A stretch of DNA of 64,000 bases from an uncultured Bacteroidales bacterium (GTDB taxonomy: Bacteria > Bacteroidota > Bacteroidia > Bacteroidales > Paludibacteraceae): NCBI GenBank assembly GCA_946186915.1, contig CAMHOY010000005.1, positions 1-64,000 on the forward strand, in the 5' to 3' direction. This document shows, piece after piece, positions 7,564 to 16,001 of this stretch. A program made the translations under genes and the position numbers. Position 1 is the first letter of the stretch; each line of letters begins with the position of its first letter. The notes under the pieces are model-generated. The model ran no database searches, was not told the origin of the DNA, and worked only from the letters and a program-made list of their open reading frames with translations.

Positions 7564-9479
7564 AATAAACCCTCCTTGTCTAATTTAAGCATATGATAAA
7601 GCTCTTTGGTAGAGCCGTGTTCTACAAACTGGTCGCGTACACCAAGACGGATTACGCGCGGGGTGTACCCATGGTCGGCCATCCATTCCATTACCGCACT
7701 GCCGAGACCGCCGGCAATCATGCCGTCTTCAGCGGTGACAATAGTCTTGAATCGCTTACCTACCTCATGTAATATCTCGTCATCCAGCGGCTTTAACCAC
7801 CGCATGTCGTAATGCGCAATTTTGAATGTTGACTTTTGAATTTTTAATTCTTCAATGGCTTCGCTCATAGGATTGCCGATAGCGCCGATAGTCAACACCG
7901 CAATATCCTCTCCGTCCCGCAACTTCACACCCTTTCCGTACTGTAATTCGGTCTGTCCTCCCTCCCTTGAGGAGGGGAGGGTCGGGGAGGGGTTTGGCGT
8001 TCTCCCTCTCGGATACCTGATCGCCACCGGTCCGTCCAATGTCTCCGCGAGGGTCAGCATCTGCCGTAGTTCCTCGCCTGTGCGCGGAGCGCAGATCTGC
8101 ATGTTCGGTATAGGACGAAGGTACGCAAGGTCGAGCAGTCCGTGGTGCGTGGCACCGTCGTTGCCCACGATGCCTGCACGGTCGACACATAGTACAACGT
8201 GCAGGTTCTGCAACGCCACGTCATGAACGATGTTGTCGTACGCGCGCTGCAAGAAGGTGGAGTAGATGTTGCAGTAAGGCAGCATGCCTGCTCTCGCCAA
8301 ACCCGCACTGAATGTCACAGCGTGCCCTTCGGCAATGCCGACATCATACACGCGGTCCGGCAACTCTTTCTGCATGATACTCATCGAGCAACCCGACGGC
8401 ATGGCGGGCGTGATACCCACAATCTTATCGTTCTTTTTGGCTAACTCCAACAAAGTTTCACCGAACACCTCCTGCCATAGCGGCGGAACGGGATCTCCCT
8501 CCCTTGAGGGGAGGGTCGGGGAGAGGTTTCTTTCCCCCGTGGCAACATTAAACTCTCCGGGCGCATGCCAAACAGTCTGGTCGTTTTCTGCGGGCGCATA
8601 ACCTTTGCCTTTCTTCGTGATGATGTGCAGCACCTTGGGCCCCCTGTGGTTCTTAATCTCACTCAGGATGCGAACCAATCCCTCTACGTCATGCCCGTCC
8701 GTAGGACCGAAATAACGGATGTTCAGACCCGTGAAGATATTACTCTTTTGTTTGCTCAGTGCCGCTTTCCAGTTGTTGTTGCGACGTAAGATACGCTTGC
8801 GTTTCTCATCGTTTATCAGGTGTAACTTTACAGCCAATTGGTAGAAACGCCATCGCCATTTGTTGTAGGTCGCACTCGTCGTCAAGTCCACGAGGTATTG
8901 GGTGAAACCGCCTTTCAGCGGATCAATGGCCATGTGGTTGTCATTCAGCACAATGAGCAGATTGTTCTTGTCCATTGAGGTGTTGTTCAGACCCTCGAAA
9001 GCCAATCCGCCCGTCATGGCGCCGTCCCCAATAATCGCAACAACGTTGCGAGTTAATCCTTCATTTGTATTTTTTAATTTTTCATTGGCTACATCTATGC
9101 CAAGAGCGGCAGAGATGGAATTGGAGGCATGTCCCGCGATAAACGCATCGTATTCGCTCTCCGCGGGGTTCGTGAAGGGCGATAGACCTTTGAATTGCCG
9201 GTTGGTATGAAAGCGGTCACGACGACCGGTAAGGATCTTGTGTGCGTAGGCCTGATGACCTACGTCCCATACTAACTTGTCATTGGGCGTATCGAAGACA
9301 TAATGCAAGGCTACCGTCAGTTCGATAGCACCCAAAGATGATGCCAAATGGCCGGGGTTCTTACTCAACGCTTCGATGATAAACTGCCTCAACTCCGCAC
9401 ACACGGCAGGCAATTCCTCTATCTTCAACTGCTTCAAATCCGCCGGTGAATCGATTTTATTGATATATTGATATTCCAT
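7530..9479 (-). CDS. dxs: 1-deoxy-D-xylulose-5-phosphate synthase
   Basis: Condenses pyruvate and glyceraldehyde 3-phosphate; first step of the MEP isoprenoid pathway, needs thiamine diphosphate and Mg. Visible: DVGHQAYAHKILTGR, the TPP motif GDGAMTGGLAFEGLNN near residue 151, and the transketolase Pyr domain GIAEGHAVTFSAGLA. At 649 residues it is longer than usual (about 620-635). The excess is explained by four in-frame inserts: two GC-rich palindromic elements (SPTLPSREGD and PTLPSSREGG) and two AT-rich word islands (KIQKSTFKI, NEKLKNTNE). It has its own promoter, divergent from mgtC, and heads the run trkA-trkH-SGNH-MBOAT-coaE. A second MEP gene, ispG, is at 46701. Confidence 0.96.
   Translation of the reverse strand: MEYQYINKIDSPADLKQLKIEELPAVCAELRQFIIEALSKNPGHLASSLGAIELTVALHYVFDTPNDKLVWDVGHQAYAHKILTGRRDRFHTNRQFKGLSPFTNPAESEYDAFIAGHASNSISAALGIDVANEKLKNTNEGLTRNVVAIIGDGAMTGGLAFEGLNNTSMDKNNLLIVLNDNHMAIDPLKGGFTQYLVDLTTSATYNKWRWRFYQLAVKLHLINDEKRKRILRRNNNWKAALSKQKSNIFTGLNIRYFGPTDGHDVEGLVRILSEIKNHRGPKVLHIITKKGKGYAPAENDQTVWHAPGEFNVATGERNLSPTLPSREGDPVPPLWQEVFGETLLELAKKNDKIVGITPAMPSGCSMSIMQKELPDRVYDVGIAEGHAVTFSAGLARAGMLPYCNIYSTFLQRAYDNIVHDVALQNLHVVLCVDRAGIVGNDGATHHGLLDLAYLRPIPNMQICAPRTGEELRQMLTLAETLDGPVAIRYPRGRTPNPSPTLPSSREGGQTELQYGKGVKLRDGEDIAVLTIGAIGNPMSEAIEELKIQKSTFKIAHYDMRWLKPLDDEILHEVGKRFKTIVTAEDGMIAGGLGSAVMEWMADHGYTPRVIRLGVRDQFVEHGSTKELYHMLKLDKEGLLCELLSLAQAK
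7819..7851. repeat. AT-rich word island inside dxs
   Basis: Degenerate ttttgaa/ttgactt words, read on the minus strand as KIQKSTFKI. Confidence 0.6.
7957..7996. repeat. GC-rich palindromic element inside dxs (copy 1)
   Basis: A ccctccc/gggaggg palindrome followed by a second purine tract gtcggggagggg. Read in frame on the minus strand as PNPSPTLPSSREGG, between conserved RYPRGR and the strand before LRDGEDIAV. Family member; see findings. Confidence 0.85.
8494..8530. repeat. GC-rich palindromic element inside dxs (copy 2)
   Basis: Same element as at 7957 and in the same orientation, read as NLSPTLPSREGDP between the N-terminal TPP domain and the Pyr domain linker. Confidence 0.85.
9061..9088. 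repeat. AT-rich word island inside dxs (second)
   Basis: Degenerate attttttaa units, read on the minus strand as NEKLKNTNE. Confidence 0.45.
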
Positions 9480-9522
9480 GATTTACGCGTACGCGCACAG
9501 ATATGCAAAATAAATTCGGCTG

Positions 9523-9554
9523 CAAAAGTACAACAAATAATTGATATTTGCAAA
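9523..9554 (-). promoter_or_regulatory. promoter of dxs operon
   Basis: On the minus strand: TTTG at 9554-9551, 20-base spacer, TACTTTTG at 9530-9523. Matches the Bacteroidetes primary sigma consensus. It overlaps the divergent mgtC promoter region. Confidence 0.8.
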
Positions 9555-9558
9555 TTTA

Positions 9559-9590
9559 TTTGCATATATCAGTAAAAATTCGTACCTTTG
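9559..9590 (+). promoter_or_regulatory. promoter of mgtC
   Basis: TTTG at 9559-9562, 20-base spacer, TACCTTTG at 9583-9590. Its position shows that the earlier in-frame TTG at 9541 cannot be the start, so ATG 9610 is used. Confidence 0.85.
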
Positions 9591-9609
9591 CAGGCAAAAT
9601 TTGAAGACT

Positions 9610-10068
9610 ATGGATGCTATTGTTGATTCTTTTTTGCAGACGGATTGGTTGTTGCTGTTGACGAAAATCATTCTGGCTACCGCGTTGGGTTATCTCATCG
9701 GATTGGAGCGTGAGTTGCACGGAAAGATGGTGGGGACGCGAACGGTGTCGCTTATCGCTATTGGCGGTACCCTTTACGTACTTATGTCGCCTTCTATCTT
9801 CGGTGGTGACAATAGCCGCATCATCGCGCAGGTTGTTTCAGGTATCGGCTTTCTCGGTGCCGGCATCATCTTTAAAGATGGAGACACAGTCAAAGGACTG
9901 ACCACCGCAGCTACGGTGTGGTGCGCCGCCGCGATAGGTTGTCTGTGCGGGTACGGTATGTTCGTTGAAGCAATACTTGGAACAATCGCTATCATGACCG
10001 TGAACCTATTCTTTAAGCACATCCGCAGTGAACATGCCGAACACAACGATCATCCCGAACACAAATGA
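9610..10068 (+). CDS. MgtC/SapB family membrane protein
   Basis: 152 residues, about four membrane spans. The family signature is clear: ALGYLIGLERELHGKMVGTRT, then GSG-type IGFLGAGIIFKDGDTVKGLTTAATVW. Members are linked to magnesium homeostasis and acid or intracellular stress; the precise role here is unknown. The start at 9610 is set by the promoter (-7 element ends at 9590) and gives the usual short N-terminus MDAIVDSFLQ. The stop overlaps the start of the helicase gene (ATGA). Confidence 0.9.
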   Translation: MDAIVDSFLQTDWLLLLTKIILATALGYLIGLERELHGKMVGTRTVSLIAIGGTLYVLMSPSIFGGDNSRIIAQVVSGIGFLGAGIIFKDGDTVKGLTTAATVWCAAAIGCLCGYGMFVEAILGTIAIMTVNLFFKHIRSEHAEHNDHPEHK

Positions 10069-13000
10069 ACGCGCGAATTGACATGCATCATCCCGTGACG
10101 GTGTGCAAAGCGTCCGCCGGTACGGGTAAAACCTTCACCCTCGCCGCCTATTATATAGGCCTGCTGATGAGTGGTGAAGACTATCATTCTATCCTTGCTA
10201 TCACCTTTACCAATAAGGCTACGTCGGAGATGAGCGAGCGTATCTTGAAGAATCTGTACGAGATTTGGCAGGGGACAGCGGACGCCAATTTCATCGACTC
10301 CGTGCGCTCTTTCATGTTCCGAAACCGCGACAAGGATGCGTCATGGATGCAGTCCCGCGCTGAATGGTGCTTCAAGCAGATGTTGATCGATTTCGACAAC
10401 GTGAAGATACAGACCATCGACTCGTTTCTGCAAACCCTTCTCAGCGGCCTCGCTGGCATGTTGCACCAGAGTGCGGGAATGAACACCGAACTGGATGTCG
10501 ATCATGTGATCAGCGAAGCAGTGGACCAGTTGCTGACAACCGAAATGACCGAGCAGGATCTTGTTATCATGCGGGATTTTCTGTACGTGCGTCTCGAGCA
10601 GGAAGGAACGGTGTATATCAAGAAGAGTCTGGTTGCTTTGGCGAAAGAGTTGTACAATGAATCGGTGCAGATGTTAGAATCACGCGGTGAGATTATCTTC
10701 GATGCACAGCAGATCACGCAGCGCCGCGAACGCTTGGCCGCTAAACGGGAGACATCGCCGGAGATTATCCGGCTGCGCGAAGAGTTAGAGGCTCGCTGGA
10801 GAGAATTGAACGCGGAGCCGCTGGATAAATCGTACGGAGGACATGCCGTCAATGCCATCAACGATGCATTGACGCAAATACGTACGAGTCTCGATAAACC
10901 TGGGGACCTTAAAAAAGAGTTTTGTTTCCGCGGTCTGTCGGAAGGTTATTATAAGAATGCCGTCAACCGGGATGGCCGCTGGGCCAAAGTGCCCCCATAT
11001 GTCGCGGATATGGCAGTAGCCATGACCGATGCCGCACATCGTTGCAGGGCTTTCTATGACACGATAGACTTGTCAGTCGCACTCAGTTACGAGACACAAT
11101 TGATGACCTCCCTGCAACGCATCATCCAGCGGAACCTGAACGAAGCCAATAGTGCCCTCCTCAGCCGGACTGCAAGCATCTTGGATAGTGCCCTTAGAGA
11201 AGGGGACGCGGATTTCATCCTCGAGAAAGCAGGTATCCGTTATCATCATGTACTGATAGACGAGTTTCAGGATACAAGTAAACTGCAATGGAGCGTCATC
11301 GGGAAGTTGTTGCAGGAACTGGTGGCGGGAGAAGGTAATACCATGCTCATCGTGGGAGATATCAAGCAGTCCATCTATCGTTGGCGTAACGGCGATTGGC
11401 ATATCATGGACGGGTTGACGAATGAAGAAACGAATGAGCTGACGAAGGACCGGATTAACCCCCTTTTCACGTCCTTGCAGAAGAACTTCCGTAGTAGTGA
11501 AGAAGTGGTGCGGTTTAACTTGTCTTTCTTCCGATACATCATGGACCATTATGCGGATTTCCATGACAACTTGCGCGAAGACGAACCGGCACTTATTCGT
11601 CGTATCTATGATGAGAATTTCAGGGAGGAAGACCTTGCGCAGTTCTACCAAGCGGACAAAAAGAAAGGCGGTTATGTGCGTTTTTCAGCATTGGAGACCA
11701 AGGATGATTGCCTGATGCAACTATTCGATACAATGGAGCAGTTGTTGCCGGACATCCATCCCTCGGACATGATGGTTCTCGTGCGCGGTAGCGCGGACGC
11801 ACAACTTATCACAAATGCGCACGCAGACCTTAATCCGGAGCAGTACCCAAATCTGTGTATGACATCATTTATCTCTGCTTCTAGTTTCCAACTCGATGCC
11901 TCGGAGGCGGTGAACGCCCTGATTGCGGCGCTGCGATGGGTGATCAACAAAGATGACCAGGTGGCTGCACATCAAGTCGAACTGGTGGTCGGTAAACCCG
12001 ATGTCCTCGAAAAGATACGTAATCAAGTCTCTCTGCGCACACCTTTGTACGAAGCTGTATGCGAACTGATTAAAATCCTGTTGACGGACGAGCAGGGACA
12101 GTACTGTGGGACAGAGACTGCCTATCTCAATAACCTGCTCGATCGCACGCGAGATTACGTCTCAGCCTACGGAAGTGACATCAAGCAGTTCCTGCAATAT
12201 TGGGATGAGACGATGCACGAGAAACCCATCCCCTCTTCTGCGGCCGGTGCAATACGCATCATGACCATCCACAAAAGTAAAGGTCTGCAAGCCCAAACGC
12301 TCTTTATCCCCTTCTGCAACTGGGCGATGGATGAAGGCAAAGCGTCTTCAAAAATATGGTGCCCGATAGCGCCGGTGCTGGAGGAGGGACATGATTATAT
12401 CCCCGTTCCGAACCATTCAGAAATGGCGGACTCGGCGTATAGCGAACACTATATAGAGGAACACATGAACTTGCGCGTGGACAGCCTGAATATGCTCTAC
12501 GTGGCGCTCACCCGCGCAGAGGACAACCTCTTTGTCTTCACCGATTATAAACTGACCCAGAAAGGTGAAGCGCCCAAGCATGTGGGATCTTACCTCGTGG
12601 CATATCAAGGCATGGAATACGAGCAGGGACAGGTCGTAGTCCGACCCGTCAAGCAGGAACCTGCTGCACAGCAGATGGCAGAGCTATGGTCGAACAGTGA
12701 CCAGGTACGCTTTATCCAGTCGCAGGAAGGCGCGCTCTATACTGAGAACGGTAACGAGGCATACCGCCGCGTAGCGAGGATGGAAGAAGGTACACTCTGT
12801 CATGAGATATTCGCGAACATCCAAAAGGCGGAAGACCTGGACGCCGTACTCGATGACTTCGAGACGCGAGGAGAGATACGCGACAAGAAGCAGCGGGAGG
12901 AACTGAGAACACTCATCTCGTCCGCTTGGAACGGAAATGAACAAATGCGTAGCTGGTTCGTTGACCCGTGGGAACTCAAACTGGAGAAGGGTATCATGCG

Positions 13001-13220
13001 TGACCATAAAGAGATACGGCCCGACCGCGTAATGATAGACAAACATACGAATAACGCCATTGTACTCGACTATAAATTCGGACGCTGGAACGACCATTAT
13101 ATTACGCAGGTGCGCCAGTATATGGATGCTCTGCGCAGTCTCGGACACCCGCACGTGAAGGGATTTTTATGGTATGCACGGGAGAATAGACTCGTTGAAG
13201 TGAAAGGAGGCAAAGAATGA
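10065..13220 (+). CDS. addA: UvrD/RecB-type helicase-nuclease (AddA-like)
   Basis: 1051 residues. SF1 helicase motifs in order: Walker A ASAGTGKT at 16-23, TFTNKATSEMSERI, Walker B LIDEFQDTSKLQW near 395, VGDIKQSIYRWR, TIHKSKGLQ near 733 and LYVALTRAEDNLFV. A RecB-like nuclease end has LDYKFGRW near 1003. Such proteins process double-strand DNA ends with an AddB partner and load RecA at Chi. The partner follows with a 4-base ATGA overlap. It resembles the Bacteroidetes 'ATP-dependent exonuclease' branch rather than Bacillus AddA in detail. No missing motif seen. Confidence 0.9.
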   Translation: MNARIDMHHPVTVCKASAGTGKTFTLAAYYIGLLMSGEDYHSILAITFTNKATSEMSERILKNLYEIWQGTADANFIDSVRSFMFRNRDKDASWMQSRAEWCFKQMLIDFDNVKIQTIDSFLQTLLSGLAGMLHQSAGMNTELDVDHVISEAVDQLLTTEMTEQDLVIMRDFLYVRLEQEGTVYIKKSLVALAKELYNESVQMLESRGEIIFDAQQITQRRERLAAKRETSPEIIRLREELEARWRELNAEPLDKSYGGHAVNAINDALTQIRTSLDKPGDLKKEFCFRGLSEGYYKNAVNRDGRWAKVPPYVADMAVAMTDAAHRCRAFYDTIDLSVALSYETQLMTSLQRIIQRNLNEANSALLSRTASILDSALREGDADFILEKAGIRYHHVLIDEFQDTSKLQWSVIGKLLQELVAGEGNTMLIVGDIKQSIYRWRNGDWHIMDGLTNEETNELTKDRINPLFTSLQKNFRSSEEVVRFNLSFFRYIMDHYADFHDNLREDEPALIRRIYDENFREEDLAQFYQADKKKGGYVRFSALETKDDCLMQLFDTMEQLLPDIHPSDMMVLVRGSADAQLITNAHADLNPEQYPNLCMTSFISASSFQLDASEAVNALIAALRWVINKDDQVAAHQVELVVGKPDVLEKIRNQVSLRTPLYEAVCELIKILLTDEQGQYCGTETAYLNNLLDRTRDYVSAYGSDIKQFLQYWDETMHEKPIPSSAAGAIRIMTIHKSKGLQAQTLFIPFCNWAMDEGKASSKIWCPIAPVLEEGHDYIPVPNHSEMADSAYSEHYIEEHMNLRVDSLNMLYVALTRAEDNLFVFTDYKLTQKGEAPKHVGSYLVAYQGMEYEQGQVVVRPVKQEPAAQQMAELWSNSDQVRFIQSQEGALYTENGNEAYRRVARMEEGTLCHEIFANIQKAEDLDAVLDDFETRGEIRDKKQREELRTLISSAWNGNEQMRSWFVDPWELKLEKGIMRDHKEIRPDRVMIDKHTNNAIVLDYKFGRWNDHYITQVRQYMDALRSLGHPHVKGFLWYARENRLVEVKGGKE

Positions 13221-15934
13221 GATCATTTCTGGAACAAACAGCGCATTCCATCGTGGAGCATATCGAATGGAGTCAGTTGAGTAATACCACGCTGGTGTTG
13301 CCTTCCCATCGTGCAGGCATGGTGCTGAAAAACGAACTGATGCATCTGCAGCAAGAACAGGGACGCAAAGCCATCTGGTCACCGGACGTGAAGACGCTTA
13401 CTCAGCTGCAAGATGCCCTCAGTCCCCTCTACGCCGAGGATGAACTGTTCACCATCGTCCGTCTCTACCGCCATTACCGCCTTCTCAACGAAGGCGACAC
13501 GGACCTCATGCCGCTTGACATGTTCTACGGTTGGGGCAGGCAGATGATTGCCGACTTCACCAACGTGGACGCTTCCATGCCGGCTGAGCAGGTACCAGCT
13601 TTCTTCGATAACGCGATTGCCGCCAATACATTGGAAAAACTCCAACTGGATAAGGATATCCGTGAACGGCTCAACACACTCATCAATCCCAATGCGCAGC
13701 ATGGTCCTGATTCGATATACAGTCGGTATGCTGTGATATGGGATCAACTCTACGAGTTGTACAAAGCCTTGCATGCCGAGATGGTTGCGGAACAGAAAGG
13801 CTATGCAGGTATGCGGCAACGCGCGGTCATCGAGGCATGGAACGAGGAGTCCGTCCAAAAACAGATTGCGGGACGCACGTATATCTTCGTCGGCTTTAAC
13901 TACTTGTTGCCCGTAGAGCGGGAATTGATGGAGCGGCTGAAGGCGAACGGTCAGGCGATGTTCTATTGGGACTTCGTGCCGGATTTTCGGACGAACAGCA
14001 AAGCCTTCCATTTTGCCCGAATCAATAGCCAGGTCTTGGGAAACAACGGACCGGAGATAGGCCACTCATCTTTTCCAAAAGATTTGACGGTGGTGGAATG
14101 TCCTTCGCGCGAGTCACAAGCCCAGTTTGTACATCGGTGGCTGCTCACGAACTACAAGGAGCACGGGCAACGGGTAGGGGTGGTCATTTGCGATGAATCA
14201 ATGCTCGAATCGGTCATCTATACGATTCCTGCCATCACCCTCTCCGGAGAGACGGAATCGGAACCTGTGAACATCACCAAGGGCTTTCCGCTAAAGAATA
14301 CGCAGATTTTCTCAAGGGCTCTTGGATGGCTCTACGACAAAGCGCGAGGCGATGCCGAACAAACGGTGACACCCGAATTGATCGACGCACTCATCGAAGT
14401 CCTCTGGCCGGAAAAGAACGGGAGTCAGTCCTCAGAAGAGCCTGAAAATACGGACACAATGAACTGGAAAGAACTCCTGATTCTGGAATCCGAATACCAG
14501 GTTCGCAAAGTCGCAAACCAGATGCGGTTGATTCTCGCGAAAGGCTTGGATGGCATGCCTGTTACGCTTAAACTGCTTCGTCTTCTCATGAGACGCACGA
14601 TGGAGAACGTCACCATGCCTTTCCACGGAGAACCCATTACGGATATACAGATCATGGGAGTCCTCGAGACACGAATGATGGATTTCGATAAGTTGCTGAT
14701 TCTCCATGCCGATGAAGGTGTCATTCCCCAACACCAGGCAGACAACAGTTTCATCCCGTATTACTTGCGCAAGGCGTACTCCATGCAGACTCCGGACGAG
14801 AAAGCAACCATTTATGCCTATAACTTCTTCCGTCTCATCTGCCGGACGGGCGATGCCACCGTCCTCTATACTTCGATTGACGGTGCCGAGAATAGTAAAG
14901 GCATGTCGCGCTTCATCATGCAGATGATTTATTCACCGGAATTCAATGTGCTCAAACAGACACTGCAAGAACCGAATATCTTACCCGAGATAGACGATGC
15001 GCGTTTGGGAACGAGCGGTACATCCTTTGCATCCATCCTTCCCAAACATCTCTCGCCTAGTGCCATCAATACCTACATCGAGTGCCCGCGCAGGTTCTGC
15101 CTGCAGTATATCCAAAAACTGAAGGGAGAGGAGAAAGAGGAGGCTCAATTCACGCCTGCAGAGTTAGGTACTTACGTCCACGCTTCCATGGAGTATCTGT
15201 ACAAACACTACCTGGGTTGCGACAACACCCGTCCGGTTCGCGTCACGCCCGAACAGATAGCAGCAATCAGCGATCCGGAGCACCTGAACGAGGCGCTGAA
15301 CAAAGCGTACGAGAAAATTAATGAGCATGACCCCTCGCAGCATCTGAGTGAGAACGAGATCATTATGCGTTTTGTGCTCAATATCTTGGAACGCGACAAA
15401 GTCGATGCAGAGATCGGACTGCAGATTTACCTGCTTGAAGCGCCGCGCTATTTCCAGATGGAGGTGGAGAATGTCGGACCGTTGGAGATAGGCGGTATCA
15501 TCGACCGTCTGGATATTTACGGCCCGAAGGGACAGGAGAAAATACGTGTAGTGGACTATAAATCAGGCGGTTACAAATCCGACAAACTCGCCGCATCCAC
15601 CGAGCAGTGGATGGAGCAGCCCGAGAAAAACTACGTGCGGCAGACACTCATGTACAGCCATGCCGTCATGGTCAATGAGAAGCTGGATTTGCCGATTGAA
15701 CCCAACCTCTTCTTCTGCAGTCATAAACTGACGGACCTGCCTACAACGATAAAAATCGACAAGGCTGTGGTGAGCAATTACCGCGACCTCCAGGACACCT
15801 TCCTGCCTGCCTTGCAGTCAAAAATCCAAGAGATTGCCACGGTGACGGAATTTCCACCCTGCGAGGAGGGCAAATGCAAGAGTTACTGTCCCTTCCTCAC
15901 CCTCTGCCGCCGCTCCGTCCGCTCCTTTGATTGA
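13217..15934 (+). CDS. addB: PD-(D/E)XK nuclease, AddB-like subunit
   Basis: 905 residues, overlapping addA by 4 bases. The C-terminal nuclease has VVDYKSGG near residue 778. A cysteine set typical of the AddB/Cas4 iron-sulfur clasp is present: ECPRRFCLQYI near 620 and CEEGKCKSYCPFLTLC near the end. The N-terminal two thirds is a degenerate helicase-like region without a clear Walker A, as in AddB. With AddA it should form the double-strand-break repair helicase-nuclease. The last residues run into the promoter of the next gene. Confidence 0.87.
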   Translation: MRSFLEQTAHSIVEHIEWSQLSNTTLVLPSHRAGMVLKNELMHLQQEQGRKAIWSPDVKTLTQLQDALSPLYAEDELFTIVRLYRHYRLLNEGDTDLMPLDMFYGWGRQMIADFTNVDASMPAEQVPAFFDNAIAANTLEKLQLDKDIRERLNTLINPNAQHGPDSIYSRYAVIWDQLYELYKALHAEMVAEQKGYAGMRQRAVIEAWNEESVQKQIAGRTYIFVGFNYLLPVERELMERLKANGQAMFYWDFVPDFRTNSKAFHFARINSQVLGNNGPEIGHSSFPKDLTVVECPSRESQAQFVHRWLLTNYKEHGQRVGVVICDESMLESVIYTIPAITLSGETESEPVNITKGFPLKNTQIFSRALGWLYDKARGDAEQTVTPELIDALIEVLWPEKNGSQSSEEPENTDTMNWKELLILESEYQVRKVANQMRLILAKGLDGMPVTLKLLRLLMRRTMENVTMPFHGEPITDIQIMGVLETRMMDFDKLLILHADEGVIPQHQADNSFIPYYLRKAYSMQTPDEKATIYAYNFFRLICRTGDATVLYTSIDGAENSKGMSRFIMQMIYSPEFNVLKQTLQEPNILPEIDDARLGTSGTSFASILPKHLSPSAINTYIECPRRFCLQYIQKLKGEEKEEAQFTPAELGTYVHASMEYLYKHYLGCDNTRPVRVTPEQIAAISDPEHLNEALNKAYEKINEHDPSQHLSENEIIMRFVLNILERDKVDAEIGLQIYLLEAPRYFQMEVENVGPLEIGGIIDRLDIYGPKGQEKIRVVDYKSGGYKSDKLAASTEQWMEQPEKNYVRQTLMYSHAVMVNEKLDLPIEPNLFFCSHKLTDLPTTIKIDKAVVSNYRDLQDTFLPALQSKIQEIATVTEFPPCEEGKCKSYCPFLTLCRRSVRSFD

Positions 15935-15948
15935 TTTTTGCACTTTTA

Positions 15949-15980
15949 TTTGCGTATATCAAATATTTTCCGTACCTTTG
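15949..15980 (+). promoter_or_regulatory. promoter of murF-alr
   Basis: TTTG at 15949-15952, 20-base spacer, TACCTTTG at 15973-15980. It sets the start of the next gene at ATG 16002 rather than at the in-frame codon at 15927. Confidence 0.85.
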
Positions 15981-16001
15981 CAGTCGCAAAGGTCAAATAC
16001 A

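Noticed and set aside
9541..9609. Longer mgtC N-terminus from the codon at 9541
   Set aside because: This start lies upstream of and across the promoter. The same reasoning shortened murF-alr, thrS, rplU, the DUF7935-like gene, leuS, the S1/P1 nuclease and the 57381 gene.
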